From the NCBI GenBank assembly GCA_029449245.1, contig JANATF010000015.1:434001-498000 (forward strand): a stretch of 64,000 nucleotides of DNA. Reading direction: 5' to 3'. Made by a program: the position numbers and the translations under genes. Numbering within the stretch: the stretch's first letter is position 1; every line of letters begins with the position of its first letter. This document shows, piece by piece, positions 35,108 through 44,738 of the stretch. The notes under the pieces were generated by a model that was not told where the DNA came from, made no database searches, and saw nothing but the letters and a program-made list of their open reading frames with translations. Source of the DNA: Mortierella alpina (taxonomy: Eukaryota; Mortierellomycota; Mortierellomycetes; Mortierellales; Mortierellaceae).

Positions 35108-38100
35108 ATGGGTGTCAGAGGTCTTCCCTCTTTGCTGAACGGCGCCGATGTCCCCAAGGACGACGTTCATTCCTTCGCCGACAAAATTGTGCACATCGAC
35201 TTGATGGGCACGTACTTCGCTTTGATACGCGCCCTCTACTTCAAACTTCTCCAAGAAGAGGCCGCCAAAGTCGCCAGGCAGTCGCCACTCGACATCGCAC
35301 TCGCAACTGCAGGCGCAAATATTCGCATCGCCTTTAATTCTGGGAGACAAGTACAACAACGCGATGCACGCCTTCTATACATCGCTGAGGCACTCCACAA
35401 AAAATTCGAGGCGATCGGACTTGACCAAACCCGTACTACCATTCACCTCGATGGCGATCGCCCGAATGAAAAGCGGCACGAGCACGCTGCTCGAGATGCA
35501 AGGAACACCAGAGGTCTGGGACAGCTGAACGCACTCTTTGTTCAGACCCCGCAAGCACCACAGCAGCAGCAACAGCAGCGGCCTCCTCGTCTGCGTAAGC
35601 GCAACATTGAGGCGATAGAGAGAAAGGCCAAGAGTCTTTTGCATGTTCCCCGGGAAGTGCTACGGACTATGTGCAACTTCCTACAGGACAAAGGCTGGCG
35701 CGTTCACCAGTGCCTCTTCGAGGCCGACCCATGCATAGCTCGACATTGCTTGGAACATTACCAGCTAGGGCAGCAAGTGTATGCCTTGAGCAACGACTCT
35801 GATCTGTTTGTGTACCCGTCTGTGCGAGAACTCATCCGCCCAGTCTTTAACAAGAAGAACAAGTTCCAGCTCTTCAACAAGCAAAAAGTCCTCGAACACC
35901 TGCAGGTGAATGACCTTCAGCTGTTGCTCATCGGCATCGTCACTCACAACGACTACAACGACCAGTTTACCAACTACGGTATCGCCACGAACCTAGAAAT
36001 AGCCAGAGAGTTGGCCCCCCAGCTTCGTCGCCACGCTCCCGTCACCGGCACTAATGTCGCCACCGCCCACGCAACTATGACAACCGTGGTCAACACTTAC
36101 ATCACCAGCGTCACTGGTGCAGCTGCTCCCGCTGCACCCATTCTGAACTTTACAGATGCCATTTCTGTGTTTGCAGGCTTGACGCAAACTCCCATTCCAG
36201 CTGTACCAGGCCCCGCTCCAGCTGCACCAGGCGCTGTGATGCAGCCCCCCAATATCAACCAGGCGGTGTTGCAAAGGCTCGTGGACTTGGAGAGAGTCAA
36301 GATCACAATGCGGCGGGCTGGTCGCCCGGCGCACTCACAAGTGCATCAAGGCCGCTGGCGGCGAACTCGTGTTCCCCCTACTCCACTCCCTCCTCCACCG
36401 CCAGCACCTGCTCTGCCAACACCTGCTCTGCCAGCACCTGCTCTGCCAGCACCGGTTGTGCTTGCCAAGTCTGGAGCACACAGGTATGCTTTGTTCTTGA
36501 GCCATGGTGTCATGTATTAGGTGGATGGTTCTTAATGACAGGTACAAAGAGATCTCACCAACGGTTTTTGTCTTTTTTCACCCTGCGCTTCCTCTTTTGT
36601 GGCATCAGTCCGCCGCATGTTGACCGCTACGACTCTGTCAGTCCTCAAGCCGATCGACCGCGATATAATCGAAAGATTATCAACGACTTCACGCTAGGTG
36701 CAAGAATGCCCGCCAACTACCTCCAGACGCAGGGTGGGACGCATTTTCAAGTCCGCCGTCCTCGACCCAATACGGGCATAGTGGTTAGAGCGGACACTGC
36801 CCCCTGCCCGTGTTCGACGTGGAGCCGCACGGCCCGTCCAGGCGCAAGCGCCAGCAGGCCCACCGAGGACTCACAGGCCAATCACAACTTACAAGCATGC
36901 GATGGAAAGAGTCTTCCAGACCTCAACACTGTCTGTGGGGTCATTGAAAGCCAAGCTTCGGCATGCCGTAGGACCTGTCGGCGTTGCGCTCAATGACGAC
37001 CAGAGATCCCTTATGGAAAAGACCATCAACGATGCCGTGACAGCGCTGAACAACATTCGGTCCTACATGCTGCAGGCTATTGCTCTTTACATCTCCATCA
37101 GACTGGAAAATCACAACTCCAATTCAGCAGGGGACGTGGCATATCGCCAACGGTGGCTAGATCCACTCCTCAGCACGAACGACATGCAGGTGATCTGCCA
37201 GAACATGGCAAGTCTTTTCGCGAGCACAAGCCAGATGTTGCCCAAGATAACCATAGGCAATGGCCATCTACAAAAGCGTCGCAGAGTCGAGGGCCTCGCC
37301 ACCCCCCATGCCGATGCAGGAACTGCTCCTCCGCCTACTCCACCTCCTGTCCCATCCTTAGCCGAACGTATAGCAGCAGGCGGTGGAAGGCCGCCGAGCG
37401 ACGACAGGCAGCAGATAGCGTGGGATATGGTCAAGTTCCTTGTGCGACATCTCGAGCAAGATCCAGTGATCTTCGTGTCAAAGTCTGCGGCTGAAAAACA
37501 CTCAAGAGAAGAGATGGCAAGAGAGGTTGGCAATCTGGTGCGGCGCCACTTTATTGAGCTGTTCCCGAGCTTGAATGTCAAGGTATTGTCTGGTGTTTTT
37601 TTTTTGTATTTCGTTATTCTTTTAGAAACCACCGATGATTTGCACACACCTGCTGACTAGGCTTATTTTTTTTCTCTCCTCTACCATCTTGAATATGACC
37701 AAAGGCTCTTGCATGCAACAGTGGCCCAGAAGTTGGGCTGGACGGCTCCAACATCAGTACTGTCGATCTCATTTGGAGGTTTTGGAGTATGAACCAGAGA
37801 TTGCCGCCACTTGAGCGCATTGCATTCACTCCTCAGGCTAAACTCGAGGACACGTTCATGATGTTATCAGAGACGTCTCTTGTGGACTTGTTGTGGACAC
37901 CTAACAGTTCCCGAAATCCCGCAAAATGGAGCAAGGTTCGTCGAGAGGCTGCAGAAACCCTCTGCACGCGTCAGCAGGCACAGGTCATGACCCAGAACAC
38001 CGGCCAAGTGGTCGAGATGCTCTTCTTTGGCCAACTAGTCCCTGGCAACCAACGCAAGGCTCGTCTGTCCTCATACGATAAGAAGCGAATCTCGATGAAC

Positions 38101-39478
38101 CAATTGGTGCTAGGGGGAGCCTGGCCTGGTATGAGCACTCCTGCTCCTGCTCCTGCGGCTGGCCCTGCTCCTGCGGCTGGCCCCCCCGCACCCGCCCCTG
38201 CCCCTGTCCTAATTCCCGATGTGTTTGTCTTGCCCAACCTCCGGAACTATACCGCCGCAGTTGTGGCCTTCCGCCAACGTCGGTCTAGGGCACGGCAAAG
38301 CGGCCAAAATTTCCAGCAAAGTCCGCCGGCTCTGCCTACGAGTGCAGCACAAACGTTGTATTATGTGCCGCAGGGGATGATACGAACCAACGGCCGCGAG
38401 TTCCAAGTCCTGGCGTTTGATCTTCGCAAGCCGTGTCCTCCTCCTGAAAGATTCCACATGCCGGAGACAGAGAACGTGATCGAGGACATCGAGAAGATGT
38501 TCCCTCTTCCGCAAGACATCACCAATGCGTTCGGCGCCAACCTCCTCAATGTCCCTGTGGTGGGTATTGACCCTGGAGAGGTCGTGTCAGCAGCGGGCTG
38601 CGGCATCAACATCGATCCTACGATGCCGAACAAGGTCGCTGTCCTCACGGTCAAGCGCGCGGCCCTTTACGCGCCCATCTTCCGGGATCGTTATGTGATG
38701 AACCAGCTCAAGGAGGAGCCACCGCCCATTCCCAGATCCCACCCAGCCCCCAGGTTGGCTGCTGCGTTTCAGTCCAACGGGTCCATCAACGATATCCAGA
38801 ACAAGATGGTTGGTTTCGGCGATGGAAGATTCCAAGCGGTCAAGGAGCACCTCCGAGCGTGGGAGAGAGCCTTTCTGAAGCTGCGCGAGTTTTACTCTTG
38901 CAATACCTACAAGAAGAGAAACTGGGCGCGCCGAAAGTCATTTCGAGCCGAGTATGATTTTGCCGTCACCGGTCTGCTCAGGCTAGCACTCCTCGACGGG
39001 GAGATGAACCAGCTGCACAGGAGGGTGGTCCCTGGTATGAAGAAGACTTTGTTTGTGTACGGGAGTGCTAGGTTCAACACCCACACAAAGCTGTCGTCTC
39101 TTCACACTTCGTTAATGGGCTTCTTCTACAGAAAGGTAACACGTCCACGTTGCTCGTCTTTTGCGGCTTTATGGCATGATGCACACAGTACGCGTGCATA
39201 GATGATAATGCTGACACCATTTTCGCACTCTTGACCACCCTCTATAGGCAACAGCGCTTGGCCATGTCGTTGTTGTTGCGGACGAGTTTAGGACCTCGTC
39301 AATCTGCCCGAGCTGCGATGCTTGGGTCGCCAAGCCCACGATGCGGTCATGTTTTTGCGTGACTCCAGCATGCAACAGGTTTATCCACAGGGATACCCTG
39401 GGCGGCCATAACATCGCCCGCATCGGCCATAGTTGGCTCACAACACAGCGGCGCCCCGCAGCGCTCTCTCGCACTTAG
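35108..39478 (+). CDS. XPG/FEN1-like nuclease domain joined to a Fanzor (eukaryotic TnpB-like) domain
   Basis: Model: 35108..36483, 36609..36697, 36789..37582, 37705..39135, 39248..39478; 1306 residues, all junctions in phase. The N-terminus (MGVRGLPSLL) is FEN1/XPG-like. Its likely metal ligands all appear: Asp31, Asp115, Glu205/Asp207, Asp230/Asp232 (SNDSDLFVYP) and Asp282 (THNDYNDQF). A Pro/Ala-rich linker (about 420-450) and a helical region follow. The C-terminal half has TnpB/Fanzor RuvC-I VVGIDPGEVV (Asp1042), RuvC-II VVVVADEFRTSSICPSC (Glu1243), a zinc finger (Cys1250, 1253, 1267, 1272) and RuvC-III FIHRDTLGGHNI (Asp1279). Fanzors are RNA-guided DNA endonucleases, often carried by transposons. 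Without splicing intron 1, a 470-residue XPG protein would end at 36520, so two genes remain possible. Intron 2 boundaries are the least certain. Confidence 0.75.
36405..36455 (+). repeat. 15-bp tandem repeat coding the Pro/Ala linker
   Basis: About three copies of CTGCCAGCACCTGCT code for LPAPA units at the end of the XPG half, in frame. A second Ala/Pro/Gly-rich coding repeat (GCTCCTGCGGCTGGCCCT, period 18) lies at about 38140-38200 in the Fanzor half. Both look like flexible linkers. Confidence 0.85.
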
Positions 39479-40430
39479 TCGTGGGTTGACCTCACGAAGA
39501 AAATTTATAGTCGCAAGGTAACCTTTTTTTTCAGTTCTGGAAACGTTTGTATGATAGTGGAGAATCACGTACACTAACGATTTTGCAACTATGGTCGGTT
39601 AGACTATAGCCTTGATCATCGGTATCGTGCCTTTTAGAAAAGGCCTTCTCTCCCTTCCGAAAAGTCTGATCGGCTTTCAGCAGGGCAGAGACAAGGGCGG
39701 GACTCGAGCATAAAAGCAGTCAGGACGGTGAAAAGAATTGGTGCTCATGGAAAAGATCTGTTTGGGAGCACTCCCACAACCCTTCACTCCGCACAACACG
39801 CAATAAATCTTGCAGCAGCCGCCAGTCACTGCGTCGCTGGACACTATAAAAGAGCGGCAGCCCTGTGGACCAAATGTTTTTCTTTATCGACTGTACTTAC
39901 AGGATTTCTGTCTAGTACATTTCTAGTCTTTGTTTTCCAACTTAGACACACAGTTTACTCTCGACGATGAGTTGCAGTGCGCTGCCCGTAAAGGGAAGCG
40001 AGGCACGAGCTTCTCCTTCTTTTGAAGGGATCCCCGTTTGCCTATTGATGATCTTGTCTAGTCTCTTTAGAGGTTATGATGAGGGCGGTCGCACATTCTG
40101 AGAGTTACTCTGCCTTCTTACCTCCATCTACAAAAAAAAACTTCTCTTCTTCTTTGGAATTGTTTATTTCCGTTTGTATTCTGTTTTTGTTGACCTGAGC
40201 TTCGTCAATTCAACACCTCGCTTCGTCCAGAGGCGTTGCATGTTGAATATATATTCCTCACACAGATGTTACAGGGAAAAAAAAGGACTTTTCGCGCACT
40301 TTATGGTTCAAAGTGAACTGATAAAACAAAACAAACGGCTGCAATATGAAGGAACGACGAGAGAAAAAAAAATGGAGAACGAAAGAGAGAGAGAGCATTG
40401 TCGGCGCACTCCTGAAAAAGGGCAGGCTAC
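39479..40430 (+). other. 3' flank of the Fanzor gene; candidate guide-RNA region
   Basis: 952 bp without a gene. In TnpB and Fanzor systems the guide RNA usually overlaps or follows the 3' end of the nuclease gene, so the first 250 bases are the natural place for it. A perfect hairpin GCCTTTT-AG-AAAAGGC lies at 39629-39644. No terminal inverted repeat pairing this flank with the 5' side was found by eye. Confidence 0.3.
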
Positions 40431-40550
40431 TTAATATTCGCCCAGGGGTCCCTGCTCCATAATCTCTCCGTGCTCTGGCCGAGAGCCTGCATCTGCAGAC
40501 TCGCCTCCGTTACCCAACCGGTGGTCACGATCTGGGCTGGGCGTGTACCG

Positions 40551-40581
<31 letters not shown>

Positions 40582-42399
40582 CCTCTTCTGGGCGAGTAAG
40601 AGCGCGAGCGCGTGCGGCGATCTCTCGAGATGCTGCGTCCACGGGGTGAGCGAGTGCGAGAGCGACGTCTGGGCGAGGGCGAGCGACGACCGCGGCCACC
40701 ACGGGGCGAGGGAGAGCGGCGACGAGGGGGTGTTCTGGAACGAGATCGGCCACGGCGAACAGGGCTGCGGCTGTCGCGACGACGGCGGACAGGTGAGCGA
40801 GAGCGCGAGCGCGAGTAGCGGCGGGAGCTATTGAGAAATAAATTGGATCACAGTTGCAATGGATTTAGTCATCAAGAGCCTCATCCAGGGTACACTTGCT
40901 CTAACAAAACGTTACACATCTTACCTGGGGCGGTAATGACGATCACCGGATCGGGAGCGACGACGTCCTCCTCCTCCACCTCCTTCACGTCCACCTTGCC
41001 TAAACATACAGAGCGCGAGCATTAGCCATCCTGCTACTTTCGGAAGCCATCCAAATTTTTTACCAGGTGTCGACATTTAGAGTGCCACTTACCCTCTCAT
41101 CTGGGTAGGGCCTAAAGCGCGAGTTAAAAGGTTTTCAAGAAAAAGCGAGTTGGTTAACATAAAAGTCGTCGCTCCAAGAAAAAAAATAGAGACCGATTGG
41201 TGGAAAATTCTCAGACTTACTCTTTCTCTTGCCCTGAGCGTACTGCACAACGAGCTTGCGTCCTTCCAAAGAGAACTCCTCACCCGCCTCGAAAACACGT
41301 CGGGCATCCTCTTCGTCCGTATACCTGTAAGAGTTTGGTATGGATTACCAGGTCGGATGTTGGGGCGGCAATTGTGTTAGTAGGTCATGCGGAGGGATCT
41401 GCGAGATTGATGGGATGGCCACGTGTCCTTGATCAGCCTTCTTGAGGTTCAAAAGGCGAAACAGTTCTTGTCGAAGGGTCCCATGAACATTCTTGATGGA
41501 GGAGGTTGGAGGATGGGGGGAGTGAGGTGTTCACAAGAATCTCTGCACGATCTTGTTTTGATTTCTTGAATTGTCTTGTCATCCCTTGTCCTCAGTCATC
41601 GCTTGCCCCAATAACAACTACTCGATGCGCTTGACTTGGTCTTTTTCTGGTAAACAAGAGCGAGGGTGTAAGGCACATAGAGGAGAAATATGGGGAAGAG
41701 AAAAAGGGAGGCGACAGGAAGGAAGATGCGAAGGTGGAGAAGTGGGGCAGAATAAAAGGACCAGCTTCAAGCGCAGATCGGACCACTCTTTAGAAAATGT
41801 CTCTGCGTATCACGTCTTTTGAGATCACCCACATGTGTTCATTTTCCTGATCCCGAAGCCCATCTCCCGAAAAAAGCACTATAGTATCATGTTTGACAAA
41901 CGGTTGCAACATACTGGACATAGGCGAAGCCTCGAGACATGCCGGTGTAGTAGTCTAAGAATAAGAGAAGCAAGCATCCGATGTTAGAAGAGTGTCAGCT
42001 GTGAACAGCGATGACATAAGCAGGATCGAATGCTAAAGTCGTTCGACTTACCCTTGGGGATGTAGACTGTGCGATGGTAGTGGATCGATATAGAACGATA
42101 AGGCGACGCGTGAGTCAAGCTATGAGAAGGAGTCCAGTCTGTTGACACAAAAAGCAACCAATCAAGCAAAACAAACCATCGGCGATGCGGCCATGGACCT
42201 CAAAGAGCTCGGCCAGGTCGCTAGGGCTATGTCGGGGTGATAATACAACAGAGAAGCGGGAGCCATTAGCAAGGACACATGCCAGGGCTTGCTGCACTGG
42301 GTGCTGTGCTTCCCATCCGGAGAGGACATTTTACCGAGTGTTGTCCTTGAAGCCACTGACGTGGAGCGAAAGGGCGTTTTCGTTGCGATCGCGAGGCAT
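40431..42399 (-). CDS. SR-type splicing factor, SRSF10-like (one RRM plus RS domain)
   Basis: Eight exons, 42399..42335, 42226..42177, 42066..42052, 41954..41915, 41324..41221, 41111..41093, 40999..40925 and 40827..40431, encode 254 residues. Residues about 9-85 form an RNA-recognition motif with RNP2 LSLHVSG and RNP1 SRGFAYVQY. The text VYIPKDYYTGMSRGFAYVQ and QYAQGKRKSPTQMRG closely follows SRSF10/SRp38 (VDVYVPLDFYT, QFAQGDRKTPNQMK). A Gly/Arg hinge, a long RS domain (SRSRSRSP and RRRSPSPRR units) and a GA repeat follow. Proteins of this type bind pre-mRNA exonic enhancers or repress splicing, regulated by RS phosphorylation in the nucleus. Exons of 15 and 19 nt are true microexons; every phase fits. 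Introns near the start are short, so the gene itself may be alternatively spliced, as SR genes often are. Confidence 0.9.
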
Positions 42400-43181
42400 G
42401 GTTGCTTATACTGTTGAACAAGTGCTAAAAAGAAAGAGAGCGGGCGGTCGATGATTATCCCAACAGTGATCCTCTGTGATTCTTGGCTGGGGTGATTGGA
42501 ATGTGTTGGTGCAGAGGCAGACTGGATGGATCCAACGTCGTGGAGCCAAGGCAACCCTCCTCCACAAGCCACTCGACGTGTGCAATTATGTGGGACGGGC
42601 TTTCAAATGGCTGTGCGAAGTATGCTTTGCACTTGGGCCCGACTTTTACTTTCTGGTCTTCCCTCCAAGTCTCTCCTTCACTCTCTTAAAGCGTGTCTCT
42701 TCCTCCCTTCCATGACTCTCTTTCACATCTTATAAGTCTCTACTTCAGGTCAAATATCTTGCCATCAAGTCTGAAATGACTCACTAACGCGCCATCAACT
42801 TATCTCGCTCTGCTCTTCTCGACCATTAATGCCATCCCGGCAGCCACTGACGACTCGAAAATGTATGGAATTTACGTGTGTTTTAAAGTCAAGCCCAGTC
42901 TTGCTGCGATAAAGTGCTCGGTTCCATGTTCGGTTCCGTGTTCGGGGATGTGTGCAACACCCCCGATTTTGACGGCTCTGTCGAAACATTCAAGTCCTGC
43001 TGTCATGACGCCGGTGGTCGAGACAAATGCAAGTTTGAATATCCTGCATAAGATACAAGTCTCCTTCTTAGGTTGCTAATAAAAATCTGGCAGTAACACC
43101 AGCATGCGCGAAGTCAAAGGTCAATCCCCCTAGAGCACTCTCAAAAAAATATCATATTTGAGTAAGGCCACTGTACTGCCA
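42400..43181. other. Intergenic
   Basis: SR-gene promoter side and the 3' flank of the small gene at 43182. No other coding signal supported. Confidence 0.5.
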
Positions 43182-43562
43182 CTATTTGATAAAGTTGGGT
43201 ACTGCTGTCTTCAATGGCAGCTCTGGGTCCTTGAACCGCTCTTGAATCTCGATCATCGGCCCGCCAATCGAGGTGTCCTCGTGGCCATGGGGCACGTCTT
43301 GGACTTGGTGGTGCTTGTGATGCGCGTGTGGGTCTTGGAGAGCCGTCGGTGGGCTATGGGCGGCAAGGCCATCTCGCTTGTCTGGGTACCCTGACGCATC
43401 GGTGGTTGTGAACGGAACGGGTACTGAGCCAGAGGTGGCATTGTGATGGATGGCTGTTGATGGGTGCGAGGTGCCTACATTCTCGCCAATGATTGCAGGT
43501 TGTGCAAGGGGCTGGTGCTGCACAGTAGGTGTGTCCTTGTGAACGGTTTGCTTGGGATCCAT
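43182..43562 (-). CDS. Small His/Pro-rich hydrophilic protein
   Basis: A single exon from ATG 43562 to the stop at 43182 encodes 126 residues. It is hydrophilic, probably disordered, with many His, Pro, Thr and Gln and a His-rich stretch HAHHKHHQVQDVPHGHED near residues 85-105. The C-terminus (IEIQERFKDPELPLKTAVPNF) looks better ordered. There is no signal peptide, membrane segment or known domain. A TATA box 65 bp upstream of the ATG supports a real, possibly inducible gene. His-rich hydrophilic proteins in fungi are sometimes stress-induced or metal-binding, but nothing here proves that. Confidence 0.6.
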   Translation of the reverse strand: MDPKQTVHKDTPTVQHQPLAQPAIIGENVGTSHPSTAIHHNATSGSVPVPFTTTDASGYPDKRDGLAAHSPPTALQDPHAHHKHHQVQDVPHGHEDTSIGGPMIEIQERFKDPELPLKTAVPNFIK

Positions 43563-43626
43563 GACGATGTGTGGCAAGTGAGTTTCGAGAAGTGTTGAGA
43601 GAAAAGACCTCCCCTGACGACTCCCC

Positions 43627-43633
43627 TTTTATA
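43627..43633 (-). promoter_or_regulatory. TATA box of the small His-rich gene
   Basis: TATAAAA on the minus strand, 65 bp before ATG 43562, preceded by ATAA. It is the clearest core-promoter match near a gene in this window. Confidence 0.55.
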
Positions 43634-44738
43634 TTATGCAAGTGTAACACGCGACAGGACAAGACCGAACACTAGCGCCAAATTGTGTCATGGTGATGCG
43701 ACGAAGGAGGTGCGCCGGTTGTGGCCGCTTTGTGGGGAAAACAATGAGGTCCAGAGAGGAGCGATCGTGCTGGGAACTTTGCCCTCGCCCCCCTGACATC
43801 ATGGTCCACTGTTGTAAGCAGGAGCAGCGGAAGGGAGTCTACGTATTCCAGGTCGCCAATCCTACATTAGTAGTCAAACACGTCGTATGGAAATGGCGTC
43901 AATTGCTCGTACTCAACCAAATCGTAGATGGGAGATGTGCTTGGGGATATAGGGCTGGACGCTCGGTGTTGCAGGAGTCCACTATCGGGTCTGAGTTGTA
44001 TTTTTGTTTGGATAAGATCTAACCACCAGCACAGGAAAAAGTGCACGACTGCCAGACACGGCTTGCCTTTTCTTGAAGATAACGATCGCAATAAGATTTC
44101 GAATTGCAACAGGACGGGCTTTTGTGTGCACTCGGGGTGTGCGCTGAGCACAAATCGTCCTTTGCTGCTAAGCTACACAGATGTGCCTTGCAGCAGCTGC
44201 AACCCAACATGTTCGCTGACGAGTGCGGGGGCTGAGATAAACGCAGACCGTAGCTCCCTTTTCGAACTGCAGCCTCGGGGCGAGAACCGCGCTGTGGTGG
44301 ATGCTGACGCGCCGGCGGAAAGAAGGTACAAGCACGAGAAAGAAGGCGCTTTGTTATTTGGTATAGACCGTGCTACAATGACGGCTATAGGTGAGAGGAT
44401 ATCAGACCAGCGCTCCATTTGCTCCATTTTGTTCGTGAATCGTCCTCCTTGTCCAGCATAGGACCCCAGACAGAAGAGACAGGAGAGACAGGCAGCGTCG
44501 CAGTGGGACCGAGGCCCTTAACGGGCATCAGTAAGCAAATTTTTTCTGGGGTGTGAGTGGGCGACGATGTTGCGTGCGGCCACAGAGCTCTCGCGGTGGG
44601 CAGATGGGACTGAGATAAGACCCCGACACGTCGTTTTCGTTTTTGCCTTCTTTCCTCTTCTATTTCTGCTCTTCTGATTCCGCACTACACATTCCCCATC
44701 CACCCCACCCACACCCCTCGCTCGCTCCGCAATCCATC
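43634..44738. other. Divergent promoter region between the His-rich gene and 6PGDH
   Basis: About 1.1 kb between two divergently read genes. A 177-codon plus-strand ORF at 43928-44461 has no domain, signal or splice context and is treated as chance. The last 60 bases before ATG 44739 are C-rich, as in a leader. Confidence 0.5.

Noticed and set aside
43928-44461. 177-codon plus-strand ORF in the divergent promoter region
   Set aside because: No recognisable domain, no hydrophobic or repeat pattern, and unsuitable composition; length alone is not enough.
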